Assembly (NCBI GenBank): GCA_029339505.1
Contig: JAQISU010000115.1
Span: 5,010,001-5,074,000 of the forward strand
DNA: 64,000 nucleotides
DNA from: Unio delphinus
Taxonomy: Eukaryota > Mollusca > Bivalvia > Unionida > Unionidae
Reading direction: 5' to 3'
Under the pieces are notes generated by a model, which saw only the letters and a program-made list of their open reading frames with translations, was not told the DNA's origin and searched no databases. Below are positions 48,504 through 59,720 of this stretch, piece after piece. A program made the position numbers and the translations under genes. Positions within the stretch are counted from its first letter, which is position 1. Every line of letters begins with the position of its first letter.

Positions 48504-49240
48504 TGTTACTTATTGTGTTATTAGTGTTCAGTTACTTAATTAAAATTAGCTACCAATATGACTGTGGCTGCTAGCTCTTATTCAAGTTACTTTTCTTCAT
48601 TCTGCCCCCATTTTGATTTGATATAAAAGTCCAAATAACCTGATAATGCAACACAGTTAAACTTGTAATGGATTGTAACAATGCAACCAACACTTCTACA
48701 AATCAGAGATCGTAATATGACTGGCACTTAACATAGGTTCTCATGGAAATATTAATGGTCCTCACAGTTATGGTCCTCACAGTTATGGTCACTTTTTATG
48801 TTTAAATACAAACAGAGGGCATTAATATGATAAATTATAATCAATGTGATTTATAAGATAAAATTGAAATGTGAATTTCTCTTGACAGGGCCTTTTTAAT
48901 GGTACTTTTCTCTTAATGTATTGCCACCAGTAGGCATTACCAGTTGACATTTTAATTGCTCAATATTTTGATGTATATTCTTTATCAACACTATACAAAA
49001 AAACAATTATATTTTTTAAGAAAATTTGCATTAATATACTACTATCATTAAAAGTTAGGAATTTCATCATTTTCATTAAATGCAGTTTTTTATGTTAAAA
49101 TGAACAGTATATCAAGGTTTCATTTCTCATTTTTGATCACAACAAATAGTAGTGTAATTTTGGGTAATCGTGAGGAGAAAAATTGAGATCTTCACCTACT
49201 CATACATTATAAACAGGAGTTATCTGAGCATGCTGAATTG
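48504..49240. other. RIC8 intron DNA, no gene recognised
   Basis: AT-rich; a doubled cacagttatggtcct at 48759-48789 is the only local repeat. Confidence 0.45.
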
Positions 49241-49412
49241 AAAGACTACTCAGTTGGCCTAGGGGTTATAGCATTCGCGTTAGATGCAGGAAATCATGGA
49301 TTCGATCCCCCATGATGCCCCAGTGCTAGACGTTACTATAAACTGTCACATTGCAGAGATCATAGCGTTATGACTGAAGAATTATTAAAGCTACATTAAC
49401 AATCCAAATCAC
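49241..49412 (+). mobile_element. SINE family A, internally deleted
   Basis: Head ttggcctaggggttatagc and B box aatcatggattcgatccccc join directly to atgatgccccagtgctagac and the 3' end taaagctacattaacaatcc. The middle ~130 bases are missing. Confidence 0.85.
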
Positions 49413-49478
49413 ACATACACACATAGAAATGTAACAGATCCAGCATCTATAACATAATCCCTTTTTTTGTATTTTCAG

Positions 49479-49554
49479 TCATAATGGTTGTGTTGAAGGA
49501 ATAATCCAAAGGTTAAAGACTTACAAAGATCCAGATTTGCCATTTGACATTAAG
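49479..49554 (+). CDS. RIC8: RIC8 exon 'b'
   Basis: A 76-bp exon between attttcag and gtaagt. It completes a serine codon and then encodes HNGCVEGIIQRLKTYKDPDL and PFDIK, ending in phase 0. In human RIC8A the corresponding stretch is a helical repeat ending just before FFDLRLLFLL. The intron before it is about 8.5 kb and holds the 21-bp minisatellite, four SINE A copies and a TA microsatellite. Confidence 0.93.
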
Positions 49555-49849
49555 GTAAGTAAGACATAATTTAGAATTAGAATTGTTACAATAGGATGAT
49601 GCCCAAAAATATCCTTGGTTTTCTGATGACATGGCTACCTCTTTATGATGCTTCTTATGGCAACCTAAACATTATGTACAAGTAGGGGAGCCTTGTAATG
49701 AAGTATATCCCAGCATGAATGACCAAGTGTAGCATTAAGTCCAGAATATGGAGTATATAATGATGTGAATTCACATTATGTTTGTTTCTTGTTAGCTAAG
49801 AAATGAAAAATGTTAATATTACTCAAAGGAAAAAAAAGCCACCTGAAAT

Positions 49850-49990
49850 TTTACCAATTTAATGGTGTCTTTGATTATATTCGATGTTTTAAGAGATGTA
49901 GCAGCCATCTTGAAAATCTGGTTATAGCTATTCCTCTTAAATGGATAGTCATATCAACATGGGTCTTAAACTGAGTAACTGAAAAGAGCA
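49850..49990 (+). repeat. Single ~148-bp dispersed monomer
   Basis: cagccatcttgaaaatctgg, tcctcttaaatggatagtca and tatcaacatgggtcttaaac in the standard order. Confidence 0.65.
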
Positions 49991-50754
49991 AAAACTAAGT
50001 TTTGCAAACTTAACAAGTCTTTATTTCTCAAGAATACAAATTCAAAATTTAAAAAGAACTTATAGTACTGGCAATTAAATCCTCAATAGTTCTGAAAATT
50101 TTGTCACAAGCCCAAATGTATAGAATTCCACATGAATTCTATTGGTGTTCCAAATACATTCCTATAGTGACATGAATGTGCTGATGCGGCTGTAGTCTTG
50201 AATGTGCTGATGAGGCTGTAGTCTTGAATGTGCTAAAATGGCTATGGCCTGGAATGTAGTGATGTGTTTAAGTCTTTTGTTGTATCACAGTAACATGTCC
50301 TGCATTCACTATCATTCCAAAATTAATGATTCAGTCCTTGAAGTAATAATGAGAGCTTTGTAATTTCAGTGAACAATTTAAATAACTTAATCCCTACAAA
50401 TTAAAAACTGAACACAATAATATGACTGATTCCACTTTAGATGTTATGGTAGGAATTTGTAAATTTTAAGCATTGGTGTAAAAAGCTAAGACACTTGATG
50501 TTGGTCAGTTTTCTTAATAAAACATTAAAAGTTGTCAAAAAGTTGGGGAATATCCAAGTGGAAAACTAATGTTCTGGACTCAGATAAAATAAACATGTTT
50601 AACTCTAATGAAAATTATCTGAATATATATTCTGTCATCTTAGAGAAATATTTGCTATGTAGACCATTATCTTGATTTTGAACTTAGGTCAGTTACAAAA
50701 TATAAATATACATAACATATAATCATTTAGAAAGCAAAAATAAAATACACATAG
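49991..50754. other. RIC8 intron DNA, no gene recognised
   Basis: Three degenerate copies of a 29-bp unit (gaatgtgctgatgaggctgt, agtctt) occur at 50172-50265. Confidence 0.5.
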
Positions 50755-51084
50755 CACACCAAAAGACTTCTTATGATGTCTAGTTGGTCCTAACTAAAAA
50801 GAGTACCTATCTTCCGTCCAATATGGCTACCACAACAGAGATCTTGAAAATCTAGCTATCACACCTCCACCTGAATAGATATTAATGTTGATGTTGGGCT
50901 TTAACCAGAAAGTCTTTGTATGATGTCCATTTAATATTAAATGAAAATGATATCAATCTGACATCCAATAATGCAGCCATGGCAGCCATTTTGAAAATCG
51001 TGTTATCACAATTCTTCCTGAACAGAATTCATATTCACATGGAAAGACAATTTTTTAAGCTGTTCAGTTGGTCTTCAAAATGGT

Positions 51085-51350
51085 GCTGATCTGAAATCCA
51101 GTACACACTGACTATCTTTATCTGATCTGAAATCCAGTACACACTGATCTGAAATCCAGTACACACTGACTATCTTTATCTGATCTGAAATCCAGTACAC
51201 ACTGACTATCTTTATCTGATCTGAAATCCAGTACACACTGATCTGAAATCCAGTACACACTGATCTGAAATCCAGTACACACTGATCTGAAATCCAGTAT
51301 ACACTGACTATCTTTATCTGATCTGAAATCCAGTATACACTGACTATCTT
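51085..51350 (+). repeat. Minisatellite grown inside a 148-bp monomer
   Basis: Units of gatctgaaatccagtacaca plus ct (22 bp), alternating with gactatctttatct spacers. The seed matches the ggtgctgatctgaaatccag segment of the monomer at its left edge and ctatctttaaaatcttgtta at its right edge. Confidence 0.9.
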
Positions 51351-51984
51351 TAAAATCTTGTTATCACTGCTCCTAAATGAATGGTTGTATCTTCATGAGG
51401 TTTTTCACTAAAGGCATATTATGAGGTCTAATTGGTCCTGATTCAAAATGGTTATTATGAGGTCTAATTGGTCCTGATTAAAAATGGTGCTGAACTGAGG
51501 TCCCGTTTTGACAGCAACAATCTTGAATATCTTAACATAAATCCTGTTGAATGGAAAGTCATATTGATATGGTCTTATTATTTCTTGTTGGTTCTAAATG
51601 AAAATGTCTTTTATGGCTGCTCAGTATCTAGCTTAAAAATCTTTCTATCAGTTCAGCTCTTTATGAAAAGTCATTTTGACAGTTTTTTTTTTTTATAGAA
51701 CAGATAGTATCTAGTCTGTCCAAAATGAATTGTCTTAGCTCAATATGATCACCATGGTGCTATCTTAAAAATACTGTCATTTCTTGTCCTCAATGGTTGG
51801 CTATATCAGCATGGGATTTTCACTGACAGACTTCTTGATACCTTGTTGGTCCTTAATGAAAATGGTATTATTCATACATCCAAAAAGGACTGCCATGATG
51901 GCTGTCTTGAAGAAGAAAAAATTGTCACTACCACTACTCCTTCTGAATGGATGATCATTATGACATGGGCTTTTCACTAAATGA

Positions 51985-52165
51985 TGTCTAATTTGACCTC
52001 AGTGAAAATGAGACCAATCAGACAACCACAAACCCAATCCATATAATGATGTCTACTTTGACCTCAGTGAAAATGGTGCCAATCAGACAACCACAAACCC
52101 AATCCATATAATGATGTCTACTTTGACCTCAGTGAAAATGGTGCCAATCAGACAACCACAACCAC
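51985..52165 (+). repeat. 65-bp minisatellite grown inside a 148-bp monomer
   Basis: Nearly three copies of a unit with atgatgtctactttgacctc, agtgaaaatggtgccaatca and gacaaccacaaacccaatcc. The first two parts are the monomer's gtctagttggtcctaaatgaaaatggtgcc region. Confidence 0.9.
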
Positions 52166-52188
52166 AACCCCAATCCACCACAGCAGCT

Positions 52189-52340
52189 AACTTGAAAATC
52201 TTGTTATTGCAGAATATCAAGAGGTTGTTTAAACACTGCAGTTAAAAGGAAAAACGGTCTTATTTTTAATTCCTGAAAACTCGTTGTTCCATGTAGATGA
52301 TCACACCCATCAAGGGACTCTTGTTTTATTATTAGTTTGG
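52189..52340 (+). repeat. Terminal module of the 148-bp repeat element (copy 4)
   Basis: Ends the cluster with gttaaaaggaaaaacggtct, tttttaattcctgaaaactc and catcaagggactcttgtttt. Confidence 0.75.
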
Positions 52341-52939
52341 AATATATACCAGCATCAGATACTTCTCTTACTTCCTGTGGACTTTCATCACTATGGTCAT
52401 GACCCTGAGTGGGGTCATGATGTTGTGCCCTTTGATATATCAGCATCTGTCTTAATATGTCTTGGGGGGGCATTTCCTTCTTAAAACAGTTCTTGGTTGT
52501 TCACTATCCAAGTTTTAGGTTGATCATTTGGGTGTTTTTCTTGGCAGAAGATAAGACTACATATGTTGACTTACTTACATTTGCAAATTCATCATCTGTT
52601 ATACTGCCTTCCCATTATTGTGCTGGGAAAACAATATAATACTTGTTTTCAGCAAGAGCTTCCAGTGTAAAATAACAAACTTTATTTAGATTTTTGAAGG
52701 CTGTATTTTCCATTAAATAGTTATGTCTTTGAGTAAATCGGAAAAAAGCCAAAAATAAATTGTTTGTGTATCCTATGAAGAAATGAAATTTTAAAAAAAA
52801 TTAAACAAGCATCCATCGGCTGTGTTGTAACTTGGTTGAGATGTCAGAGAAACATTTTGTATAGTCTTTTTCCCTCTTTAAGATCAGGGATTTAGCTGTC
52901 ATCAGGTATTTTGTGTACATCTATACCCCTATCAATAAA
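52341..52939. other. RIC8 intron DNA, no gene recognised
   Basis: Short palindromic-looking cctgagtggggtcatg near 52403. No repeat or coding signal. Confidence 0.4.
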
Positions 52940-53226
52940 CCGCTCCAGTGGCCTAGGGGTTAGAACATCTTCCTAGAATGCAGGAAGTCATGGGTTCAAT
53001 CCTGAGCCGTGTCATACCAAAGACTTATAAAAATGGTACTAACAGCTGCCTCACTTGGCACTCATCATTAAGAGCTTAGGGTTAGGACTGGTTGGCCTCG
53101 TATCAGAATAATGTGACTGGTTGGGACATCATGCTACATGTCTGTAGCATGATGCACCAGTGCTAGACATCACAAGAAGCTGCCACACTATGACATTTTT
53201 TTAAAGCTACATTAAAAATCCAAAAT

Positions 53227-53275
<49 letters not shown>
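52940..53275 (+). mobile_element. SINE family A, full length with (CA)n tail
   Basis: A box ggcctaggggttagaacatc, B box gtcatgggttcaatcctgag, body actggttggcctcgtatcag, 3' end aaagctacattaaaaatcca then a CA microsatellite (~53229-53274). It interrupts the 53.3-kb tandem array near the array's left end. Confidence 0.92.
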
Positions 53276-53278
<3 letters not shown>

Positions 53279-53580
53279 TAAATATCAGGTGTTAGTTGTC
53301 GCGAAGTATTTTATATACATCTTTACTACTATAAATATCAGAGGTTAGTTGTCAGGAAGTATTTTATGTACATCTTTACCCCAATAAATATCAGGGGTTG
53401 TTGAGGGGGTGACCATTTTATGTACATCTCTCCCCCTATAAATATCAGGAGTTATCAGTAAGTATTTTATGTACATCTTTACCCCTATAAATATCAGGGA
53501 TTATTAGGAATTATTTTATGTACAGCTTTACCCCTATAAATATCAGGGGTTAGTTGTCAGGAAGTATTTATGTATTTTAC
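53276..53580 (+). repeat. ~55-bp tandem array
   Basis: Five to six degenerate copies with acccctataaatatcagggg, ttagttgtcaggaagtattt and tatgtacatcttt. One diverged piece lies left of the SINE at ~52900-52935. Confidence 0.88.
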
Positions 53581-54399
53581 ACTTTCAAGGATCAAGCTAT
53601 AGGGATTTAGTTGAATTTAGAGGAACATATGTTTAATTCAGGTTGGAGAATGTCCAATTTTGCTCAGGGTACAATGTTACATTAGTAAATACCATTTTCA
53701 ATGAAAGCTGGAAATATATGTCAGTGATGGAAATATGGTATCCAAAGAAAGACTCCATCTGTCTAGCAGTAGTTTTCAGCCAATTTTTGTTTATTCAAAT
53801 ATTCTAGTAGCTGTCCAATCATGATGCTATGTGAATTGTTATGTCATCACACCTACAGTATTTACCGTGTCTGACTTAAAGGATGTATAATGGCCTAACA
53901 GTTAAACAGTTTCCACTTTACAAATTAATAATACAGTTGGTAATAACTTTAACTATCCATTACTTACAGATCTTTTCAAGGGTTTGATACTTTTAATTTC
54001 CTAGTTTAGTAGGAAATCAAAATAAATATAGAAGAAGATTCCTTATTTCAGACTACATATTCCATACATCTCAATTAAAATATACATGTTGATATAAAGT
54101 AAAATTATTGTTAACATAAAAGAACATATATTTTATACATACAAATATACAGATATAACTTATGCAATAGAGTTTGGAGGAATAAAAAAGTTAATAAAAT
54201 GATATGTCAAGCCAAACAAGCACACTACAAAAAGTGCTGGATGAAAACTTAAAAAACAACAAAAGTTATCTGAAAAATGAGTAAACGAGTTTGGTGCAGG
54301 GAAATGTAAGAGTAAAACTGAAATTTTATCTTTCAATCATGAGGTCATTTATACCGATAATCCAACTAACATTTAAAATATGTGTAATGACTTTTTCGC
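53581..54399. other. RIC8 intron DNA, no gene recognised
   Basis: AT-rich. Immediately upstream of the LINE frame there is a stop at 54388-54390, so the element is 5'-truncated or decayed here. Confidence 0.45.
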
Positions 54400-55326
54400 T
54401 CTATCCTTGGACCTCTGTTGTTCATTTTATTTAGAAACAAATTACCTCTTAAGATAGGAACTTCAATTTCTTCCACTAACCTTTATGCAGATGATGTTAC
54501 AGTGTCTGAGATGGGTAAAACCAAAATGGTATTTGAAAATAACTTACAAATTGCTCTCAACAGACTTTATGTATGGTGCAAGGAAAACAGTATGATCATC
54601 AAAAACAAAAAAACAAAAGCCCTACTAGTTATAACGCAACAAGAACGAACAAGGCTAGATAGTGACAAACTCCAGTTTCTGTTTGACAATGTGAGCCTTA
54701 ATATGACCTCTCAGGATAAAATTATTTATGTATTTGTAGATAACAATTGTACTTGGTCTGGTCTCATTAAACACGTTTCAAAAAAGGTTAATTCTTATCT
54801 TTGGCTACTGAGGAAAATCAAAACATACATTCCTCTTCAGTATAGGGTCATCTTTTATAAAAGTTATATTCAGTCATATCTGGACTACTGTAATGTAATT
54901 TGGGGTAATACCTCTAAATCAAACATAACAACACTTTTAAGGCTCCAAAAGAGGGCTTGTCATTTAATTCTAGATCAGTGTATAGACAGTTTTCAGGATG
55001 AATTGAATAATATAAAGGTTTTAACAATACATGAAAGAATATTTCTTAGAAATGCCAAATTAATATATAAAGTATCCAGAAAAGCCATTTCTGTCTATCT
55101 AAGCAATATCTTTCACCAAACAGATGCTGATGGTACTCCAAATTTAAGGTCCATAAGAAGAAAAAATTACATTTAACCAAGGCCAAAGAAGGAATTGTTT
55201 AAAAAAAGTTTTCAATATACTGGTCCAGTAGTATGGAACAAAATTTCCAGTGACATAAGGCAGGCTCCTAGAATTTCTTCTTTTCATAATCAATGTCGTA
55301 AACGGATGAAATCTTTAGAAAATTGA
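54400..55326 (+). pseudogene. Non-LTR retrotransposon RT fragment (5'-truncated, one internal stop)
   Basis: Starts within the conserved SILGPLLFILF block of LINE reverse transcriptases. It carries the catalytic YADD at 54484-54495 (LYADDVTVSEM), then the thumb and C-terminal region with SYLDYCNVIWGNTS and LQKRACHLIL. A TAA at 55174-55176 interrupts the frame just before PRPKKELFKKSFQYTGPVVW, which continues in frame to SLEN and stop at 55326. Domains N-terminal to this (endonuclease, RT fingers) are absent. It sits in the ~8.1-kb RIC8 intron, in sense orientation. It differs from the LINE at 35130. Confidence 0.92.
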
Positions 55327-55619
55327 ACAGTGCTAGTGCAAAAAAGTATCTCATGCTTTTCTGTAGTTTTGCATCATTGTCAAAGCTGAATTTTTCACTG
55401 CAGGATTGTATGTTTTTTTATATGTTTATGTTTTTACAGATGCCTGTGCATGTGTTCCAGGCTTGATACTTTTGAATTTTAATATTTCTTAATTATTTAA
55501 TGTCAAGCCAGACTCTTCACATCATCTTGTATGTATTGTATAATTTGTACATAACAGATAGAAGGCCTCAAGGTAGATTAGTTCTGTAATTAATTGAGTT
55601 ACCTTCTCTAAATAAAGTC

Positions 55620-55685
<66 letters not shown>

Positions 55686-55715
55686 GTTGTTGTTGTTGTT
55701 GTTGTTATTATTTTA

Positions 55716-55779
<64 letters not shown>

Positions 55780-55800
55780 GTTTTGGATTATATTATTGTG
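55327..55800 (+). mobile_element. LINE 3' untranslated end and (TTA)n tail
   Basis: Ends aaggcctcaaggtagattag through ctctaaataaagtctttatt, then about 160 bases of TTA repeats with a short TTG patch at 55685-55705. The same 3' end occurs alone at 16693-16757. Confidence 0.88.
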
Positions 55801-56309
55801 ATCCAACAAGAAAAGACTGTGGCCAGATCAACACTTTATGAACCATCACAGGCACATCAACACTCTCAGCATTGGATTTAATTTGGACTTTCACTAAAAT
55901 GTATTCAGAAACTTTTATTAGTAGGACCTATTTCAGCAATTATAAGATTATTTGGGGATTTAATTTGCAATACAATTAGCTCTTTTTTTTCTCTCTTTGT
56001 ATTTTAGTGAAGTAAACTATTTATTGAATTTAACTATGCTTGTTGCTTTTCACTCTTTTCTTTTACTTATTTTAAGAGCATACACTTGTAACTGTGTTAC
56101 AATATAAATTATGAAGTGTTACCTGTACTACATACCCTATTTGGTTTTGCAGGAAATGAAATCCATTAGTTGTATTGCAGACAAACACAAGTCATTATGA
56201 CATACTTTTGGGGTCTGATCATGAGCCTAAGGACAAGACAGGATAATCTTTAGTGCTAATCGCACACAAATAATTGTAGAATCATTTGTCATGAGCAGTT
56301 TATCTTATT

Positions 56310-56905
56310 GAAATAATACTGTGTTAAGATATTCTATGTAACCTACTTTCATTGATAAATTTAATAAAGGTCATTTAGAATGTCTTCGAGTCCTTTTGTT
56401 AATATGTGTTCTATCTAACCAACTTTGGTACGAAAATGCAATTATGGTAAGATCATATAGAATGTTTGGAGTCCTTTTGTTAAGGTATTCCAATAAACAT
56501 ACTTTGATTGGTAAATTTAATTTAATACTTTGATTGGCAAATTTAATTTATATAGACTGTCTTGGAGTCCTTTTTATTAAAGTGTTCTAAGTAACATTTT
56601 GATTGGCAAATTTAATTAAGATCATACAGAGTGTTATGGAGTTCTTTTGTTAAGGTGTTACATTTAACCTCTTTAGCTGGCAGATTGATACAATTATATA
56701 GAATGTTTGGAGTCCTTTTGTTAAGGTGTTACATGTAACCTACTTTTGCTGTCCGATTTAATTAAGATCATGTAGAATGTTTGGAGTCCTTTTGTTAATA
56801 TATTCCATGTAACATACTTTGGATGGCAGATTTAATTAAAATCATATATACTGTCTTGGAGTCCTTTTGTTAAAATGTTCCATGTAACATGGCTCCTGAT
56901 TGTCC
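56310..56905 (+). repeat. ~74-bp degenerate tandem array
   Basis: Eight copies with tcttggagtccttttgttaa, gtgttacatgtaacctactt and tggcagatttaattaagatc. Confidence 0.9.
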
Positions 56906-57067
56906 ATCTAGCTAACTTTGATTTTGACAGCATATCTTTGCCAGGGATTGTTTTATTTGAACCAAATTTACATGCAGCTTTATCTTGACAAAATTTGATT
57001 TGAAGCTTTCCCAATTGTCATTAACAGGAGTTAAGGTTCTTGATTATTGTCCTCCTATCTTTGTTTC

Positions 57068-57148
57068 CACCAATAATACTGGCCGCGATATATAGCCTAT
57101 CGTGTGCTGAAAAATGGCGTTTAGCCCTATAACAACAACAATAACAAC
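57068..57148 (+). mobile_element. SINE family B, 3' fragment
   Basis: ccaataatactggccgcgat through gtgctgaaaaatggcgttta with an acaacaacaataac tail; the head and centre are missing. Confidence 0.85.
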
Positions 57149-57642
57149 ATGATTTAGTTCCATTTCCAAGAGTTGTAGCCCCTGATTGCCCATCCTTCCA
57201 AACTTTTGTTTGTTCAGCACATCATAACGTAGGATTCTTTGATTGCATCCAAATTGATATCTATGAGATCTAAAATGTGTTCAGTTTTCAGATGACAGTG
57301 TGATTCTTTGTAAGGCTACAGATCTTTAATTAATTACAGATCTTTAATTAATTAATTATTAATTAATGAAATAATTGCTCCTTTCCCCATTTTTTGGGCG
57401 TGTGTGCAGTATTATCCTGGATTTAGAGTCAATTTTATGTGCAGCTTAAAAATGTTGACCTTTTACATTTATTGTCACCATTTTGTAAAGTTTTGGCTTA
57501 TTATTGTTAGATACAACCCAATTCTGTTTCCTTAAAGGTTCTTTGTTTAATGTCATAGTTGAACTGAGTGCAATTTATTTTAGCCTTTTACAATGCTTTA
57601 CCATGCTGATAGCTATAGTTGATTATGTCATTTATTTTGCAG
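57149..57642. other. RIC8 intron DNA, no gene recognised
   Basis: A short doubled acagatctttaattaatt at 57319-57355. It ends in the acceptor tttattttgcag. Confidence 0.5.
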
Positions 57643-57695
57643 TTCTTTGATATGAGGATGCTCTTTCTTCTGACAGCTTTATGTACAGATACCAG
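57643..57695 (+). CDS. RIC8: RIC8 exon 'c', followed by a GC splice donor
   Basis: A 53-bp exon between tttattttgcag and gcaagt. It encodes FFDMRMLFLLTALCTDT plus two bases of an arginine codon. It corresponds to FFDLRLLFLLTALRTDVR of human RIC8A, one of the most conserved helices of the armadillo domain. The donor reads accag|gcaagt: GC instead of GT, with an otherwise perfect consensus, as is normal for the minor GC-AG intron class. Joining to the next exon at 59540 keeps the frame (AG|G). Confidence 0.95.
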
Positions 57696-57869
57696 GCAAG
57701 TTGTCTTTTATCCAGTTACTTAATTTTGAGTTCTGATTGTCATAGACCATAAGAATCTATAGAATGGTCTTTTGACATTTTCTGTACATCCATCTGTTAG
57801 CACAAATGTTTGCTTTTTTCCCTAAACCATTTGGAGGAATGCCATGAACTAACATACATATCCATCCCA

Positions 57870-58805
57870 TCCCATCATCGAAATGTTATCCAGTATGGTA
57901 ACGATGGTAGTCATCTTAAAAATCTGGTGATTGCTACTTCTCTTGAATGAATATACAATCATGTTTTTTTCATTTAAATACCATATATGACATCCTGTTG
58001 GTCCTTAATGAAAGTGGTACTGTTCTGACAACCAATATGGCTGCCATGGCAGCTAGCTTAAAAATCTTGTTATTGCTATTCCTCCTGAATATGTAGTCAT
58101 ATCAACATGGAATTATTACTAAAACAATTTTGTATACTTTTAGTTTGTCATAAATGAAATGGGTACTCTGCTGAAGTGCAAAATATTAGTCACAATTGCC
58201 ATCTTGAAAATTACTCACATCTCTACCTGCCTACTTGGTCAAAAATGGTGTCAATCTGCCACCATGCAGCAGCCATCTTGAAAATCTTGTTATTGCTACT
58301 CCCTCTGTATGGATTGTTGTATCAACACAAGATTCTCACTAAAAGACTTGTGATGTGTCATTGGTCTGAAATAAAAATCTTGTGTTTTTACTCCTGAATG
58401 GAAAGTTGTATTTTGAAATTATTCTTATCTCTACTTCTCCCAAATGAATGGATATATCTTTTTTGGTTCTATATGAATACTACTACTCTTCTAGAATAAA
58501 TGATCATAATGACATGGAATTTTTACCAGATGACTTCAACCGCTCTGGTGGCCTAGTGGTTAGAGCATCTGCCACGAAAACAAACAAACAAACAAACAAA
58601 CCAGACGACTTCTAATGATGTCCACTTTCTTAATAAAAAATTGGTGCCAAGCTGACATCCAGTAAGTGCACCAAAGCAGCAAATTTTTAAATTTTGTTAT
58701 TGCTGAAGAACACCAGAGATGGTCTCAACATGGTCCTATCTTGAATTCCTGGAAATTCTTTTTGATAAGTAAAATTCAGTCCCTTTGGGGGCTCTTGTTT
58801 TATTT
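57870..58805 (+). repeat. 148-bp monomers plus terminal module (copy 5)
   Basis: Five or six monomers (gtagtcatcttaaaaatctg, gtcatatcaacatgg, cagccatcttgaaaatcttg). They end in the terminal module from aattggtgccaagctgacat, through gagatggtctcaacatggtc and cttgaattcctggaaattct, to cagtccctttgggggctctt. A 62-bp SINE piece is inserted at 58538. It lies in the GC-AG intron of RIC8. Confidence 0.8.
58538..58599 (+). mobile_element. Miniature SINE A: tRNA head fused to (CAAA)n tail
   Basis: Only the first ~39 bases of SINE A (ccgctctggtggcctagtgg, ttagagcatctgccacg) followed by a caaa-repeat tail. It is flanked by accagatgacttc at 58525-58537 and accagacgacttc at 58600-58612, one mismatch in 13. 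The host sequence is a 148-bp monomer. The duplication shows that the 62-bp piece inserted as such rather than being a later deletion product. Confidence 0.85.
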
Positions 58806-59539
58806 CTGCTAAAATGTAACAGTTTAGCAAAGATAATTCCAATTTGAAAAATTGTAACTTGAGTTTGGTTACACTTAAACTTGTATATTGGCAGAAGTAC
58901 CAGCGATGGAATAATCAGCCACATTACTGATTTATTGTTTTCAAATTTTCATGTGGCATACAACAGGCCTGCACCTAGGAAATTCTGGGCCCCAGGCAGC
59001 TGACAGAGTTTGGGCCCTTTTCATGTTTCAAATATGTGCGTATATGTGCCTATCTAGCTCGGGTCCCTTACAAGTGCCATGGTTCCCCCCCCCCCCAGGT
59101 GCGGGCTTGCATACAATGTTTTATATTTTGACCTATAGTTAATAATAGCTCACATCTGACATGTATTTAATGGATAATACCTATTGCCACAAAATGTTGC
59201 ATCTTTACATGAAGGTGTATCATGGATGTAATGTAGGTCACTGTGATCTGTGTTCCTTTTCTGAGAAGAGTTTCTTCATATTAAATCAAGAAAAATAAGG
59301 AATTAGAAATGGAAATTATGGATTGTCTACTTTACTATAAAACCATTCTTTCACTGATTTAGGTAAGTAATAAGTAAAAATGATGATTAAATAGAAATCA
59401 GTCATATATACATATTTGTAAAATGAAATTGCTCAGTTGATGTAGAAGTATGGCTCACATCAAAACTAAACTAAATTTAAAATTTTTATGTATTTTTACC
59501 TCCCATTTGTAGCAATACTTAAACCTTTTTTTTTTTCAG
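58806..59539. other. RIC8 intron DNA, no gene recognised
   Basis: A C run at 59087-59096. It ends in a T-rich acceptor ttttttttttcag. Confidence 0.45.
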
Positions 59540-59720
59540 GCCAAAAATTCGATTTGAGTTGCATGGTTTCACATACCTGATGGAGGTGATTGATTTAACA
59601 CTACGTGATGAGGAGGGACGTGGATCAGGACTCACTGACCAGGAAATAGATCTGTGCTCAGAGATACTGAAGATTTTATTCAATCTCACAGTCACCATAG
59701 ACAGGAACAACATTGATGAG
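59540..59720 (+). CDS. RIC8: RIC8 exon 'd'
   Basis: A 181-bp exon between a T-rich acceptor and gtatac. It completes an arginine and encodes PKIRFELHGFTYLMEVIDLT, then LRDEEGRGSGLTDQEIDL, then CSEILKILFNLTVTIDRNN and IDE, ending in phase 0. In human RIC8A the matching region runs from the helix before LTDTLELTL to EILKVLFNIT. The variable loop (RDEEGRGSG) is shorter than in human. Confidence 0.95.

Larger units (their letters stand above)
50755..52188 (+). repeat. Long cluster of 148-bp monomers (copy 4)
   Basis: Eight or more monomers, with ttcttatgatgtctagttgg, cagccattttgaaaatcgtg and similar landmarks, interrupted by two minisatellites (51085-51350 and 51985-52165) that are amplified pieces of the monomer itself. 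Confidence 0.8.
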
